Positions 13,102 through 23,890 of a DNA stretch of 64,000 nt are shown here, piece after piece (positions within the stretch are counted from its first letter, which is position 1; each line of letters starts with the position of its first letter). Under the pieces are notes generated by a model. It was given only the letters and a program-made list of their open reading frames with translations, ran no database searches and was not told the DNA's origin. This DNA comes from Congeria kusceri. Its lineage: Eukaryota; Mollusca; Bivalvia; Myida; Dreissenidae. The stretch spans positions 24,136,851-24,200,850 of the forward strand of contig CM051029.1 in NCBI GenBank assembly GCA_027627225.1. The letters run 5' to 3'. Position numbers and translations under genes: made by a program.

Positions 13102-13459
13102 CTGAACTTTTACTGGTTTTCCTCAGCCTTTGTGGCGACGCAGTGCTGAACTTTTACTGGTTTTCCTCAGCCTGTGTGGCGACGCAGTGTTCAGTTGAAC
13201 AGTTAAATTAAAACAGATACTGAACTTTTACTGGTTTTCCTCAGCCTGTGTGGCGATGCAGTGCTGAACTTTTACTAGTTTTCCTCAGCCTGTGTGTCGA
13301 CGCAGTGCTGAACTTTTACTGGTTTTCCTCAGCCTTTGTGGCGACGCAGTGCTGAACATTTACTGGTTTTCCTCAGCCTGTGTGGCGACGCAGTGCTGAA
13401 CCTTTACTGGTTTTCCTCAGCCTGTGTGGCGACGCAGTGTTCAGTTGAACAGTTAAATT
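13102..13459. repeat. 44-bp minisatellite, seven units, with a longer higher-order block
   Basis: The unit begins ctgaacttttactggttttc and ends gcgacgcagtg, 44 bp in total. Copies start at 13102, 13146, 13220, 13264, 13308, 13352 and 13396. After the second and the seventh copy the array runs into 'ttcagttgaacagttaaatt'. After the second, 'aaaacagatactgaac' restarts it, as at the very beginning. The array has therefore grown by two steps, single units and a larger block. The unit length is not a multiple of three and no coding frame is kept. Confidence 0.95.
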
Positions 13460-15947
13460 CTCCTTAGAAGGTTATGGCACAATTCGAGTATTTTCAAATG
13501 AGAGATTGCTTAAGAAAGTCTCAAACCTAATATCCGCACTTACATACTGACAATCCTTAATTGTTATGCCCTTTAAATTAACGCCGTATATGTCGTTCCG
13601 ATTTTTGTCCCGACCTGCCCTTCATTTTTCAACATTGTCCTTTTGAAAAGTTGTAGTTCCATTTGTATACAGTATTGAGCAGTCAGTTTCTCCACTTTAG
13701 CTATTTTCAACATTGTGTACTTTTCTTTGGGCTTTTTTAAAGTTGTTAACACAAACGAAAGTCTTACCTAATGTGCGTGCATTGTTTGATTGAAATTTTG
13801 AAGTCATAATTAGTGAAGGTTGTCTAGTTTAAAAGTTTGAAAATCTTATATCAAAAATATGCCATTCTCTCACATTACTTCAACAATGTGCTGAACTTAT
13901 TGTTTGCATATCAAATAGACAGAGCATTTTATATATTAAGAATTGAATGAAACGATAATAAAATTTGGCGTGGGATATTATTAAGGTATCACAAGACTCA
14001 TTTCGGAGTACTAAGGTAGTAATAATTTTGTAAAACTCATCATATGAGTAGTAAATGCGCTTACGTACAAAATGTTATCAAAATGCACCATTAAAGAAAC
14101 GACTGTGTCTGTCAACGAATTTATTTAACAACCCTAGTAACATTCAGTTACACTTACTGTAGAGGTAAGTATAATGTGTTTTTGTTCATTTTGAATTGTT
14201 CTACATATATAACATGAACACAAACAGGTTTATAACAATGACTTGTATAATACAAATAATTCCTTTCTCTAAAATCATAAAATTATGAAACAAAGAAAAA
14301 TGTCGGTGCAGTAGAAACTGTATTCATATTTGAATGCATGCACTACGTGTTAATGATGTTAATACTGGACGACGACGGATGCTCGCTCCTATAAGTGCTC
14401 GTCAATATCAAATTGATATATTCCCCTTCGTTTTGCCCGAATCCCTATCAGAAACTTCATTGTAGACCGTATTGTTCACCGTGTGAGTTTCTCGTGAGTT
14501 GACTTGTGACAAAACCGAATATTGAAGACACGAAGATACATCGATGGTTTCCTACTGATTTCTAGGCTGGGATTCTAAAATGAAAACAGTGTTTGAATTA
14601 ACTGTGAGCTATTGTATCATTTGTTCTATACGGCATCTTCTTGGTACCAGGTAAGAGAGAGATAATAACACATAAGTATCTCGAAATAAAGAATAAGTTA
14701 CTCGTAATTTCGAGGAAATATGTATAAAAAGGACCTAATAATCTGAACAGCAGACAGTTTTGTCATCTCGTAATAACATTTAGTAAACCATTATTGCAAC
14801 TTATTTGCCTCTTAATTCGACATACATGTTAGTGCCTCGTTATAACTAAGTTACTCGTAATTACATTTTAGTCACTCGTAATTACAACTTAGTAACAATA
14901 AACTTGGCATATGGAAGCTTCCATAGCTTTACATATATTTTTATATACCTGTCACAAATTTTAAAAAATACATGCTTTATAAATCGGTGAAATACATGTC
15001 GACAGAAAATAAATCCCGTTTTATGCTACTCGCTATTTTCCCATCCCGTATTAACACACTAATTTGCTTGCGTTATTTGGTATCACACTCTAGGCTCCGC
15101 CTCTCGTGTGAACGTCATCACAAAAGCCACTCGACTTAGTCTTGGAACAATTGACTAGCGTAATATTCCGTGGATATTTCTTTATAGCATAAAATCATGA
15201 TAGGTCAAATAATAACTAATTTGAACATAATAATCCATTCCGATGTTGAAGGACTCATATTTCAGACGCGAACTGGCAGCAAAACCGTTTGTCCTGTAAC
15301 ACAACAAATATTATTCGTATTGCTGTAACATTAACTGTTCCGTCACATTCTTTGAGAAAGAGGATATATTTATAAAGAATACGATACCAAAAGTTGAACA
15401 AAAAAACCCTAGTCATTACTTTTTGAAGAATGTAAATTCTGAAAACATACTTTGTGCTGACTAAGTCATCGTAATGAGATGCAGGGTTCTGATTGCCTGA
15501 AAATTATGCAAAAATAAATAAACAGACACAGATAAAGACCGTGCAATGAACAATGAACAAGTAATATGTATGCAGTATTAGGGTGTATGTCAACTGTATA
15601 GGCAAATATCAATCCAAAAATTGATAAATAACTTCACAAAGACACAAAAGCAAGGTCATCCACTTTATAATACGTTCATTATTTGTGATGTCAAACTAAA
15701 CATTGTTTATGGTCTTTGCTCAAAATATGCACTTCATAGCTCTGGCTATCTCCATTTGCTCCTCCTCATTTCCTCAATTTGCTTTAATACTATTTCTCAA
15801 CCATAAATCATACATCAGTCCTATGTGTATATATACACGAATGTTGCTGACAATATGACCTGACTTTCTAAACACACTGTATCTGTGGCGAATAGTAAAC
15901 ATCTAACAAGCGAGAACAAGTAAAACAAAACCCCATAATATACATAC
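13460..15947. other. Intergenic or long-intron sequence with short repeats
   Basis: No firm gene is seen. Between 14690 and 14900 the motif ttactcgtaatta recurs several times, a decayed short repeat. On the plus strand 14580-14651 could be a first exon: an ATG at 14580 opens 23 codons with a hydrophobic stretch and stops at a consensus donor (ccag/gtaagag). Nothing downstream supports it. If the Ig gene at 15.9-20.7 kb has tail exons on the minus strand they should lie here or further left. None was recognised with confidence. Confidence 0.4.
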
Positions 15948-16055
15948 GCTTATATTTGTTTCTAAGTTTCCAAAGCGCAGCAAAGACGACTGCTAAAAGA
16001 GTGCCGCCTGCAAAGCCTCCCACTGCCGCCCCGACAGTCGGAGAAGAACCGCCAT
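15948..16055 (-). CDS. Transmembrane exon of the Ig gene
   Basis: A 108-bp exon, phase 1 to phase 1, with acceptor gttatctag and donor ataagc/gtatgt. It encodes a short stalk GGSSPTVGA, a hydrophobic run VGGFAGGTLLAVVFAAL and a basic stop-transfer WKLRNKYK. This is a normal type I membrane anchor following the FN3 module. The cytoplasmic part must lie in further exons, not identified. Confidence 0.8.
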
Positions 16056-16685
16056 CTAGATAACAACATGCAGTGTGACATGTTTATTAGTCATTTCTTT
16101 TAAATTCTCTATGATACTTCACACATTAACATTTGTATAAGCGTTTACAAAATCTAATTCACGTTTCAAATCTCACGTGATTCAAGGTAAAGAATACCTG
16201 CATTTCAAATGTGATTACATGTATTGTAGTGCCAATGCTTTTGTTGAGAGTAAATTAGCTGTTTATAAACGTGTAAAGTAAAATATTGTGTAAACGTTTT
16301 TAAGAGTAATGATAGTACATTCAAATACATTTACTGAATGGGAAACACTTAATGTCAGAAGACATCACTAAATAATTTTTACTGGTTTGTACTCTATGAC
16401 ACATTCGTACGTATTAATATTTTGACCAGATACCATTATCTTTAATAAAGTTATTCAACATTTCTATTTCAAGATTACATTCCCGTGTATTGAATAATAT
16501 TGGCAATTATTATATCATTATTGCATACAGGTATTGTATGTTTTACATGTTTTGTCTAAACTTATATATTTTTTTTGTAATTTCATATTTCTTATTAATC
16601 TTTCAATTTGATAATATTATAAAACCAATATAATATAATATAACAAAATCAATGAACTTGGTTCAATGATAAAAACAATGCATAC

Positions 16686-16942
16686 CCTGTTTAGCGACCT
16701 TTGTTAACACGGTGATGACAGGGGTATTTTCTGATTGTCCAACTGAATTTTCGGCATACATCTTGACCTGACCATTTCAGGGGCTGTTTCGAACGTCCAT
16801 TTTTCGTCTACTTCTGTTTAAGATCCAATCACAAACCATTGATCTTCACCTCCATCAAATCCCGGTTTCCATTCAACTGTTACAGAACTTTCAGTTACCG
16901 AGTCTTTCACGATACGAAACGTGTCTGGGACACCTGGCGTTC
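16686..16942 (-). pseudogene. FN3-domain exon with a stop and a one-base deletion
   Basis: The acceptor is atttcacag and the donor ctaaacagg/gtatgc. The start reads as a fibronectin type III domain: GTPGVPDTFRIV, then SVTVEWKPGFDGGEDQWFVI. It stops at TAA directly after FVIGS. The C-terminal half (VKMYAENSVGQSENTPVITV) is in a frame shifted by one base relative to the start. The exon length of 257 is one short of a multiple of three, which fits. A one-base deletion near 16775-16790 and one nonsense codon are therefore present. Confidence 0.82.
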
Positions 16943-17269
16943 CTGTGAAATATAATACAACTCTCTTAAATGCAAGTTAAGAAGACAGAATTTAGATGGT
17001 GACACAAAGTTTGTCTCGGCAACTGACAGTGAATGACCAAATTAAGATAATTATAAAATGTACAAATAATAAAAGAAAGTTAAGGGTACTGTTAGAACAA
17101 TTCTTGCCCATATAAAGTTAAAAGTAACAAAAGTAACTTTGCTTCTTATTTGACTGACCGATAGACTTTCTTGAAAACATAGTAAACACGTGCAATACAT
17201 GTAGTGGCATGACTCTATGAAGCAAATGTATAATAAACTTAATATGACTACAGGTTTACGTCTATCTAA

Positions 17270-17385
17270 TGCATCGCGTCTTATAATTATGTAAAAACTT
17301 TGTGTAGTTCCCAAAGCCAGGTCTCCACTCAGTTTGGACCTTGAACTGAATAGTAATGGCATTATTGTACATAGTACAATCATTT
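17270..17385 (-). pseudogene. Possible remnant of an FN3 exon
   Basis: A short minus-strand stretch encodes ITIQFKVQTEWRPGFGNY. This resembles the B-C strand core of the FN3 exon at 16686-16942 (SVTVEWKPGFDGG). Only this core is visible; the rest of the domain and clear splice sites are not. It may be a decayed second FN3 exon. Confidence 0.35.
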
Positions 17386-17438
17386 GTTAAGGCTGTGTCG
17401 GTCCATATAGAAGTTGAATGTTTAATGTAACAATTCAC

Positions 17439-17754
17439 CTTGTATTCGAAGTATGTATTCTTCTTCGGTGTGGCCGAGCTCATTATAAACAGTGACCTTG
17501 TATCTCCCGAAATCACCGAATTGTAGGTTTGATAGTAAAAGTTTTGTCTGTAACCCATCTGCGGAAACAGTAATAAGCACCGATATTTCGTCCAAAATAT
17601 CTTCCCACGTGGATCCATTTAGTTTTAACCACGTGTACGCAATCTGTCTGGTGGAGGATATGCGATGATTGTAAACGTTAACACAGCCGACCCGTGTTAT
17701 ATCGTTGTGAAACATTTGTGATGGGAGGAAAGAACGGTGAACTTCGTGGGGAAC
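17439..17754 (-). pseudogene. Ig-like exon 7 with a frame error
   Basis: The acceptor is caatttacag and the donor atacaag/gtgaattg (phase 1). The exon is 316 bp, one more than a multiple of three, so it cannot join two phase-1 introns. Read in phase 1 it opens with a proline-rich start (SPRSSPFFPPITNVSQRY) and then hits a stop. The rest of the domain (IAYTWLKLNGS, LLLSNLQFGDFGRYKVTVYN, EEEYILRIQ) lies in another frame. The F-strand cysteine position is valine. The best reading is a one-base frameshift in the first third. Confidence 0.65.
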
Positions 17755-17845
17755 CTGTAAATTGAAACATGCGGTATTGATGTGAAAGAAGAATCAATTA
17801 ATATATAAATGGTGTACTCATATAAAATATATAATGAAATCTTAC

Positions 17846-18133
17846 ACTTGATAAACAGTTGTATCTTTTGTGTCTGTGAATCTGTAGAATGCACATTTCG
17901 GCCGTGACGCATGTATATTGTGGCTTCGTATTCACAGCGAACTTCTTCAATGATAGCTATAAGTGAAGCATTGTGTCGCGTCTTCAAAACATGGGTACCA
18001 TTCACAATAGTTACGTTTTCCAAAGGGTCACTGTCGAACTCACAAACAAATTCGACACGGTCGCTTTCATGGACAATAATTGTTGATGTGTTCTCAAATC
18101 CGCTTACAACAAATCGTGTTAACTGGGCTTCAT
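17846..18133 (-). CDS. Ig-like exon 6, intact
   Basis: A 288-bp exon, phase 1 to phase 1, with acceptor tatttcttcag and donor atcaagt/gtaagat. It reads as an Ig-like module with cysteines in VEFVCEFDSDPLENVTIV and EEVRCEYEATIYM, plus sequons NTS, NVT, NGT and NAS. It lacks the usual C-strand tryptophan, so it is a divergent Ig domain. The position and phase fit the series. Confidence 0.7.
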
Positions 18134-18324
18134 CTGAAGAAATAAATAAAGGCACCATAATGCATGTGTGTACATATTAATGTGAGACAACATTAATACG
18201 TACACAATTAAGACACTGTCAATAGCAGGTATCCGAAAAATGCTGTTAATGCAAACAACAACAACAACAACTCAAACATAAATATAAAATAAAGTTGTAT
18301 TTGTATCCAACAAACAACGCCTAC

Positions 18325-18606
18325 ACTGTACGTCTAAATAGAACATTTGTTCTGTGACACCCTCCTATGCATGACAATTTGTTGGCTCCATGATGTTGAA
18401 CGCTGTGCAAACGTAAAATCCCTCATGGGATAGTTTGATTTCTGTAATTATGAGATGTTCACCATTCATGACGTCCGTAGACATATTTCCGTAGGTCCAC
18501 TTGAATGTAGTTTCTGGTGGATTTCCAGCAGTAAAAGGACAAGCAATTGTCAGGTTTGTGTTAAGAATAACAGTCCGGTTTTCTACTTGATGAACCTGTG
18601 GTGGTG
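18325..18606 (-). pseudogene. Ig-domain exon 5 with an in-frame stop
   Basis: The acceptor is catttaattttag. The domain is clear: B-strand cysteine in LTIACPFTAGNPPETTFKW and F-strand cysteine in SHEGFYVCTAFNIMEP. The frame is then broken by TAG at 18365-18367. Beyond it the same frame gives the expected G strand (GVTEQMFYLDVQ) and a phase-1 donor cagt/gtaggc, for a total of 282 bp, a multiple of three. A functional exon with one nonsense mutation explains this better than a natural end. Sequencing error cannot be excluded. Confidence 0.75.
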
Positions 18607-18785
18607 CTAAAATTAAATGAGTACGAAGTAGTACTATTACATGTTGTTGCATTGGTTTATCTACTCAAGAAAGGTAAAAGTTTTTTGTAGTTTAAATTCA
18701 CCATTTCACAAAGTATGTTATTTACTGAACAATATTTACAAATCAAATTAATTTGTATATCATACATTATTTGTATAATCTATAC

Positions 18786-19091
18786 TAGTTTTAGTTAATA
18801 CTTCCACGTAAAGCATTGAAGCCGTTATTTCAGTAACGGTTCCGTCAAATGTAGTGTTCATAACATTAGAAGCAGTGCACGAGTATGTTCCATTTTGATC
18901 CACTGTAATGTTATCCATTATCAAGACGTTGCCCGTTCCATATATGGAGGGTTTCCAAGTATATATGGGATCTGGGTTACTGATGGATGTACAGGACACA
19001 TTGACGGACTGTGCCTCAATAACTTTAAGATGATTTGGCAAACATTTTTGACTGCATGTACTGAAGTTCAACACAGGTGGTTTCGGTGCGA
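18786..19091 (-). CDS. Ig-domain exon 4 (type b), intact
   Basis: The exon has acceptor tgacaagctag and a probable phase-1 donor aaaacta/gtatag, giving 306 bp. Other donors a few codons away are possible because the 3' end is not sharply defined. The domain has its B-strand cysteine in VNVSCTSISNPDPIYTW and its F-strand cysteine in VDQNGTYSCTASNVMN, with sequons at NVS, NIT, NGT and NTT. It matches exon 2 in the SNPxP.YTW region. Confidence 0.78.
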
Positions 19092-19193
19092 CTAGCTTGT
19101 CAAAGTTAAAGACAATAAGTTCATAACTTCATCATCATGTTATCACTTTATCATGGTATACACTGATAGGGAACTATACAGACTGATACCTAC

Positions 19194-19487
19194 ATAAAAT
19201 ATCAAGCGATACATTCCTAGTTCTAATAGCCTCAGTTGTTTGTCCGTTTGAAGGCGACAGTGTACTTTGAGATTCGCAATTATACACACCAGCATCGGTA
19301 GTTTGAACATTTTGTATAATCAGTACAGACTTGTTCTCTGATATTGACACTGGAGTTGTCCATGCAATTATCGGGGAAGGATTTCCCTCACTTTTGCAAT
19401 TAAGCTCAACCTTTTCATTTTGAATCACAGCTATGGTATCAGGCACGTCGTGACCATTGCTGAAAATTGCTGGTCTAGTTGGGTAAC
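19194..19487 (-). CDS. Ig-domain exon 3 (type a), intact
   Basis: A 294-bp exon, phase 1 at both ends, with acceptor gaatgtag and donor ttttat/gtaggtat. It opens GYPTRPAIFSNG. The B-strand cysteine lies in VELNCKSEGNPSPIIAW and the F-strand cysteine in VLIIQNVQTTDAGVYNC. By eye about half of the residues match the exon at 20399-20692, and the two have the same length. The order a-b-a-b across exons 1-4 points to duplication of a two-exon block. Confidence 0.85.
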
Positions 19488-19618
19488 CTACATTCATTAT
19501 GTAAGTATAAAAGTCTATGTTCAGTCTATGAACGTTTATAATACAAATATTGTATGCGTAAAATATGTTAATTAATTTTATATAATTTAATTAATGTTTC
19601 CGGAGCAAAACTACTTAC

Positions 19619-19918
19619 TCAGAACGTCAAAGATAAATCGCTGTTCAAAAGATCCTTTAACAGAAGTCTGAAATAATGCATTCATTATGTTTTCTACTCG
19701 AATGGTATAGATGTTTTCGCCAATAGGCTCTAACGCATTGATTGACAACTCTTGGCCACTAATATTTTCTCCATTGGGAAGTGTCCACGTGTATGAAGAT
19801 GGCGAAGGATTGCTGTTGCTCTGGCATGACATTGTAAAAGGTTCTTTTTCAATGGCCCGTATCTCAACCGACGTTATTGTTATGTTCCAAATGCTGCACA
19901 CAGGCAAACTTGGTGGAA
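19619..19918 (-). CDS. Ig-domain exon 2 (type b), intact
   Basis: A 300-bp exon, phase 1 to phase 1, with acceptor gtgtttttag and donor ctga/gtaagtag. The domain opens PPSLPVCSIWNITIT. It has its B-strand cysteine in FTMSCQSNSNPSPSSYTW and an F-strand position reading IYTIRVENIMN, where the usual cysteine is isoleucine or arginine. The canonical intradomain disulfide is therefore missing, although the exon is open throughout. It pairs with the exon at 18786-19091 as a second 'type b' domain. Confidence 0.8.
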
Positions 19919-19944
19919 CTAAAAACACAAAAATAAACAAATAT

Positions 19945-20016
19945 TGCTACTGCTGCTGGTACTACCGCTACTTTTACTACTACTACTACTACTACTTCTA
20001 CTACTGCTACTACTTG

Positions 20017-20097
<81 letters not shown>

Positions 20098-20098
20098 A

Positions 20099-20130
<32 letters not shown>

Positions 20131-20263
20131 TTACTATTACTACTACCACTTCTACTTCTACTACTACTGCTTCTGATACTACTAATATAAATACTACTAC
20201 TACTACTACTAATAATAATAATAATACTAAATATAATATTTACTTACATAAAACAAAATACTA

Positions 20264-20323
<60 letters not shown>

Positions 20324-20334
20324 GTAATGATACC

Positions 20335-20387
<53 letters not shown>

Positions 20388-20390
20388 TAA
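19945..20390. repeat. Compound trinucleotide microsatellite (TAC)n and (AAT)n in an intron
   Basis: A long, interrupted TAC/CTA run (about 19945-20210) is followed by near-pure AAT runs (about 20264-20385), broken once by 'agtaatgataccggt'. It occupies most of the intron between the first and second Ig exons. The poly-Leu, poly-Thr and poly-Val open frames across it are artefacts of the repeat. Confidence 0.97.
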
Positions 20391-20398
20391 TTACTTAC

Positions 20399-20692
20399 AT
20401 AAAGCATCAATTGATATGTTAACATTCGTCCTCAAATTGATCAGTGGTCCACTGGTAGGCGATAAAACACTGTGTGATTTGCATGAATACACGCCGCTGT
20501 GGCTCCTTTGAAGGTTTTGTATTACTAAATTAGTGCGATTCTCAGATGTCGACCCTGGGGCTACCCATGAAATTGTAGGCAAAGGATTACCATCGCTGCT
20601 GCATGCTAGACTGACCGATTGATTTTGTATTACAGAAACACCAGTGTTGACTTGACTTCCATTAAGAAACACGACTGGTTTAGCGGGGTAAC
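20399..20692 (-). CDS. Ig-domain exon 1 (type a), intact
   Basis: This 294-bp exon is phase 1 at both ends, with acceptor catttcag and donor gctttat/gtaagtaa. It encodes one C2/I-set Ig domain. The B-strand cysteine and C-strand tryptophan lie in LACSSDGNPLPTISW, and the F-strand cysteine lies in LVIQNLQRSHSGVYSC. Several N-glycosylation sequons are present (NGS, NQS, NRT, NIS). It is closely related to the exon at 19194-19487: same length, same GYP start, same SIDALC/SLDILC end. It was therefore copied together with its neighbour. Confidence 0.85.
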
Positions 20693-21480
20693 CTGAAATG
20701 ATAACAACAGGATAGTGATATGCGCTAGTTAGAAATTGTATTTATGTCTACAGGGTACTTATATGCAGTTTGCAGATATACATTTGTTTGTGTTATGTTG
20801 TTTTGTTTTGTTTGGATTTTGAGTAATAAACTATAATATTGTACAACAACTACTTTGGATATTGTCTTAACACGAACACGTTATGTTTATAAAATTATCT
20901 TAGAAATAAGCAATAAAGACAAGTCTCTTGATACTTTATCGTTTACGAAAATTGTGTTATATTTATCATTCTACCACGGCACGCTTCTAGTGGTCCATAG
21001 ATAAAGAAGGAAAATAACTGCGGGTTATTCTGCAACAAATCATGGGCGGAGCTTAATGTTTTGAAAATATTTCTGGAAATTCGAAGAAATTGTTCCGTAA
21101 AATGCACGTGCTTAAACGCGCGATAGCAAATTGTGATAAACAAATCATTTTTGCATTATGTAGCGCAATTAAACCACATTTGTACTACATATTTTGTACT
21201 TGAGTTCACAAAAACGTTTACGGTTTGTTAATATGTTTTTAATTTGCGCTTTTTGGTATGATATTTCCATTGTATTATATCGATAAGTTCGACGTCATTC
21301 GCTCAATGTTTATCAATAAAGCTGACGTCAATTTGAGTAGTTATGATTTATTGACGTCACAGAAACGCACGTGTGAATGCTCTTCTCGGAGAATGGGTGG
21401 AGTATAGATAAATATATCTCTCATTCATAACCTTTAAAAATACAATTTTTATATAAAATCGTGTTAGAATCGAAATAATT
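20693..21480. other. Upstream of the Ig gene, no exon recognised
   Basis: No further Ig or signal-peptide exon was found on the minus strand. Three 'tgacgtca'-like boxes occur between about 21290 and 21360 (gacgtcattcg, ctgacgtcaat, ttgacgtcac). They look like CRE-type sites, but with no gene start nearby they may be chance or part of a mobile element. Confidence 0.4.
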
Positions 21481-21614
21481 GACGGGTAACAGTTTGTTAT
21501 TGCGTTAATAACCAACGGTTTGTCGTTCCGATGCTACCGCCCTCGTGGTTTAATTTCTACGCATCGGAACTCCAAACCGTTGGTTATTACCGCAATAACC
21601 AACAGTTACCCGTC
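21481..21614. repeat. 54-bp-arm inverted repeat (hairpin)
   Basis: The left arm 21481-21534 (gacgggtaac...ttccgatgc) and right arm 21561-21614 (gcatcggaa...gttacccgtc) pair at 49 of 54 positions across a 26-base loop. Within each arm 'ggttattgcggtaataacc'-like sequence is itself palindromic. It may be a tiny foldback element or a terminal hairpin. No target duplication is obvious. It lies about 50 bp before a reverse-transcriptase fragment. Confidence 0.9.
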
Positions 21615-21666
21615 AGTTACTTCTTAAACATATGTATATGACGATTGTACGCTTGTTGTATTACTA

Positions 21667-22129
21667 TTGCTAACAATATAATTAAAACCAGTCTATATGA
21701 CAAACGCAATGATTTTAATTTCGAAATTGTAAATTTCCCTTTCTTCCTAGAGGTCCTTCCTATGGTATATACATTTCTCAATTAGTTCGATATACAAGAG
21801 CTTGCTTATGAGTTACAGATTTCAACGACCGTAACCTTACACTGACTAAGAAATTATTAAAACAAGGTTTTTTATGTCATGATCTATGCAATAAGTTTGC
21901 TAAATTCTACAGAAAATATAATGTCTTAGTTTTTAAATACAATGTTTCTTTGAAATGGTTCTTATCTAACGGAATATCCCACCCATCATTTTACAGTGAT
22001 GTTTTGAAACGTGTTCGCAAATGTAAATATGTTGAAGTGAATGCTAAACGTATACTTAATAATTTAGTACACTCTTTCTTATCAAAAGGATATAATGCAC
22101 TTATACTTATGCTTGCACATGCTTATTAG
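21667..22129 (+). pseudogene. Fragment of a reverse-transcriptase element (C-terminal part), broken
   Basis: In pieced frames the plus strand gives SLYDKRNDFNFEIVNFPF, then PSYGIYISQLVRYTRACL, then, open from 21812 to the stop at 22127, DFNDRNLTLTKKLLKQGF, LCNKFAKFYRKYN and NGISHPSFYSDVLKRVRKCK. These blocks are recognised as the region downstream of the RT core in a retroelement family common in marine invertebrates ('IVNFPF...YGVYISQL...KLLKQGY...FYGD'). A frameshift before PSYG and a TGA after RACL show it is dead. The RT active-site part is absent, so this is a truncated remnant. Confidence 0.7.
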
Positions 22130-23759
22130 TTTTCGATACTGAATTTCTTTCATCATTACAAATTTGGTAGGTTTAATGGTGGATAAGTAGCTTTGACTTC
22201 TTTGCGTTTTAAAATTATGACGTCATCGTGTGCTTTGCACGTTTCTAGATTACGTCATCATTTAAATATGTCTAATGTCTCAGTGACGTAGCATTAGATT
22301 ACCTAAGATATATTGTGCCCTTTTATTTAATATTTTACAGCATTTCCGATTTATATGTGGTCCGTTGAAAGAGACACAAACGCTGGATACGTAATTGTGT
22401 TAAATTCTACGAAGAATCCGACAACTTGCATAAGCGCAATATCTTATAAAACTGTACATCCCCCAAAAAATATAAATGACGTTATATCATACAAATGCCA
22501 AATCCCAAGACACCTAAATTTAAGCCAAATGTACACCCATAGGCACTTCTAAGTAGACCTTCGCTAAATCAGCTATAAAAGCGCAATTTGTTAATGAAAA
22601 TATGACGGTACTGGCTAATCTGAACTAATATGTCATACAAAAATAACTATTATGTCTACTAGGCCACAAAGTTCAAAAATAGTTAATACGAATTTATGCG
22701 AATATTCGAATATTCGATTGAATGAAAAAGCAATTATTCGAATACCGATTTTGGTATTCGATGCCATCCCTAATTAAAACGTGTTAAATCTGAAAAGCAC
22801 TATTATTTCAGAACGTCAAAATGGCCTGTGTTAATATTTGTGTTTATAATTTAAAGTTAAAATTGTAATTGCTTTAAATATGTGATTTCAATGCAATAAA
22901 TTTGTATTTTATATTGCAGTGATTACAAATAATAAACATGTGTTCCAGAATAAACATAACACAGTTTGTAATCATATTATTCAGATTCTGGTGTGCTTCA
23001 ATCACCCTGGTGCAACTTGGGAAATACGTTACAAGATGCGTTGTCTAGTGCAAAGCTGCATAGCCACAAACTCACCTCTTATTCAAGATACTGCACAAAT
23101 ATAAGATGCCAGGTGTAAATAAAAATAGTGAGACTAAACATTGAAAATTATGTGGTAAAGCAAATATCTCAAAAAAGGAATATAACTATTTTAAGATTTA
23201 AACTACTCGCAATGCATTGTAAAGAATGATGTAAAACTGTATGACAAGAGTGATTTAAAGTGATCTATTAATTAATATGAATATGTTATTAATGTTGCCA
23301 TGTATATTAGTCAGCTTTTATTTTACTTTGTCTAAGTGAAAACATTATTTATCGCTCAAGTACGCTTAAGGTATTAATAAAAATATCCTCTATATGCATG
23401 TATTTGAAGTAAACACATATTTAGCTGTTTGTAAAAGGTATGGTTGCATATTGTGTTTAAGCAATGATGTATTTAAGCATTACTGTTGTCAACTTTGAAT
23501 AGTTTCACTCTCATGACATATGCTAAATAAGCATTACATGTATTATTAGGTTTGATTGTTTTAATGTTTTATAAGTATGTCTTTTCAAGGTCAGCTACTA
23601 ATAAAACTATATCCATGTTGAAAAGGAATGAATTGTTTTCAACGTTTTTTTCGCTATGTTTCAACTTTGATGAAATGACCCGTACTCGTTATTGACCAGT
23701 TGCGACTTGTCAATGAAGGATTGAGTTGACCAATTAACGGTTTATATTTCAGTGGTAAA
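22130..23759. other. Intergenic, no gene seen; possible solo hAT-like end at 22690-22772
   Basis: The stretch is very AT-rich. Around 22690-22772 'gaatattcgaatattcgatt' and 'ggtattcgatgccatccct' occur. Read on the minus strand this gives agggatggcatcgaatacc, like the end of a hAT-type element. No partner end was seen. Open frames at 22355 and 22919 are short and featureless. Confidence 0.4.
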
Positions 23760-23890
23760 TAATAGCACATGGTTGCACCTGCTTCGACTTCCGGTAATTT
23801 ATAAACATTTTTTTCATCTCACAATGTAAACCTCGTTTTCTTTACATAAGTGTCAGTTAATAGCCTCAAAATAACTCCCAATCTGTAAGT

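Larger units (their letters stand above)
15948..20692 (-). pseudogene. Ig-superfamily transmembrane receptor gene, partial and probably dead
   Basis: Reading on the minus strand, exons occur in the order Ig (20399-20692), Ig (19619-19918), Ig (19194-19487), Ig (18786-19091), Ig (18325-18606), Ig (17846-18133), Ig (17439-17754), a possible FN3 scrap (about 17270-17385), FN3 (16686-16942) and transmembrane (15948-16055). Nearly all borders are phase 1 with AG acceptors and GT donors, the usual arrangement for extracellular Ig/FN3 modules. A protein of this design would be a type I cell-surface receptor or adhesion molecule. The exons at 18.3, 17.4 and 16.7 kb contain stops or lengths that break the frame, while five Ig exons are intact. 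No signal-peptide exon upstream or cytoplasmic exon downstream was recognised. No specific family (nephrin, CEACAM-like or others) can be assigned. Confidence 0.85.

Noticed and set aside
15700..15790. Possible minus-strand tail exon (GANGDSQSYEVHILSKDH...) after an AG near 15750
   Set aside because: It is in the right phase for the Ig gene TM exon, but there is no pyrimidine tract before the AG, the frame is short, and nothing else supports it.
19711..20264. Long open frames rich in Leu, Thr or Val across 19.7-20.3 kb
   Set aside because: They are translations of the TAC/AAT microsatellite in an intron of the minus-strand Ig gene.
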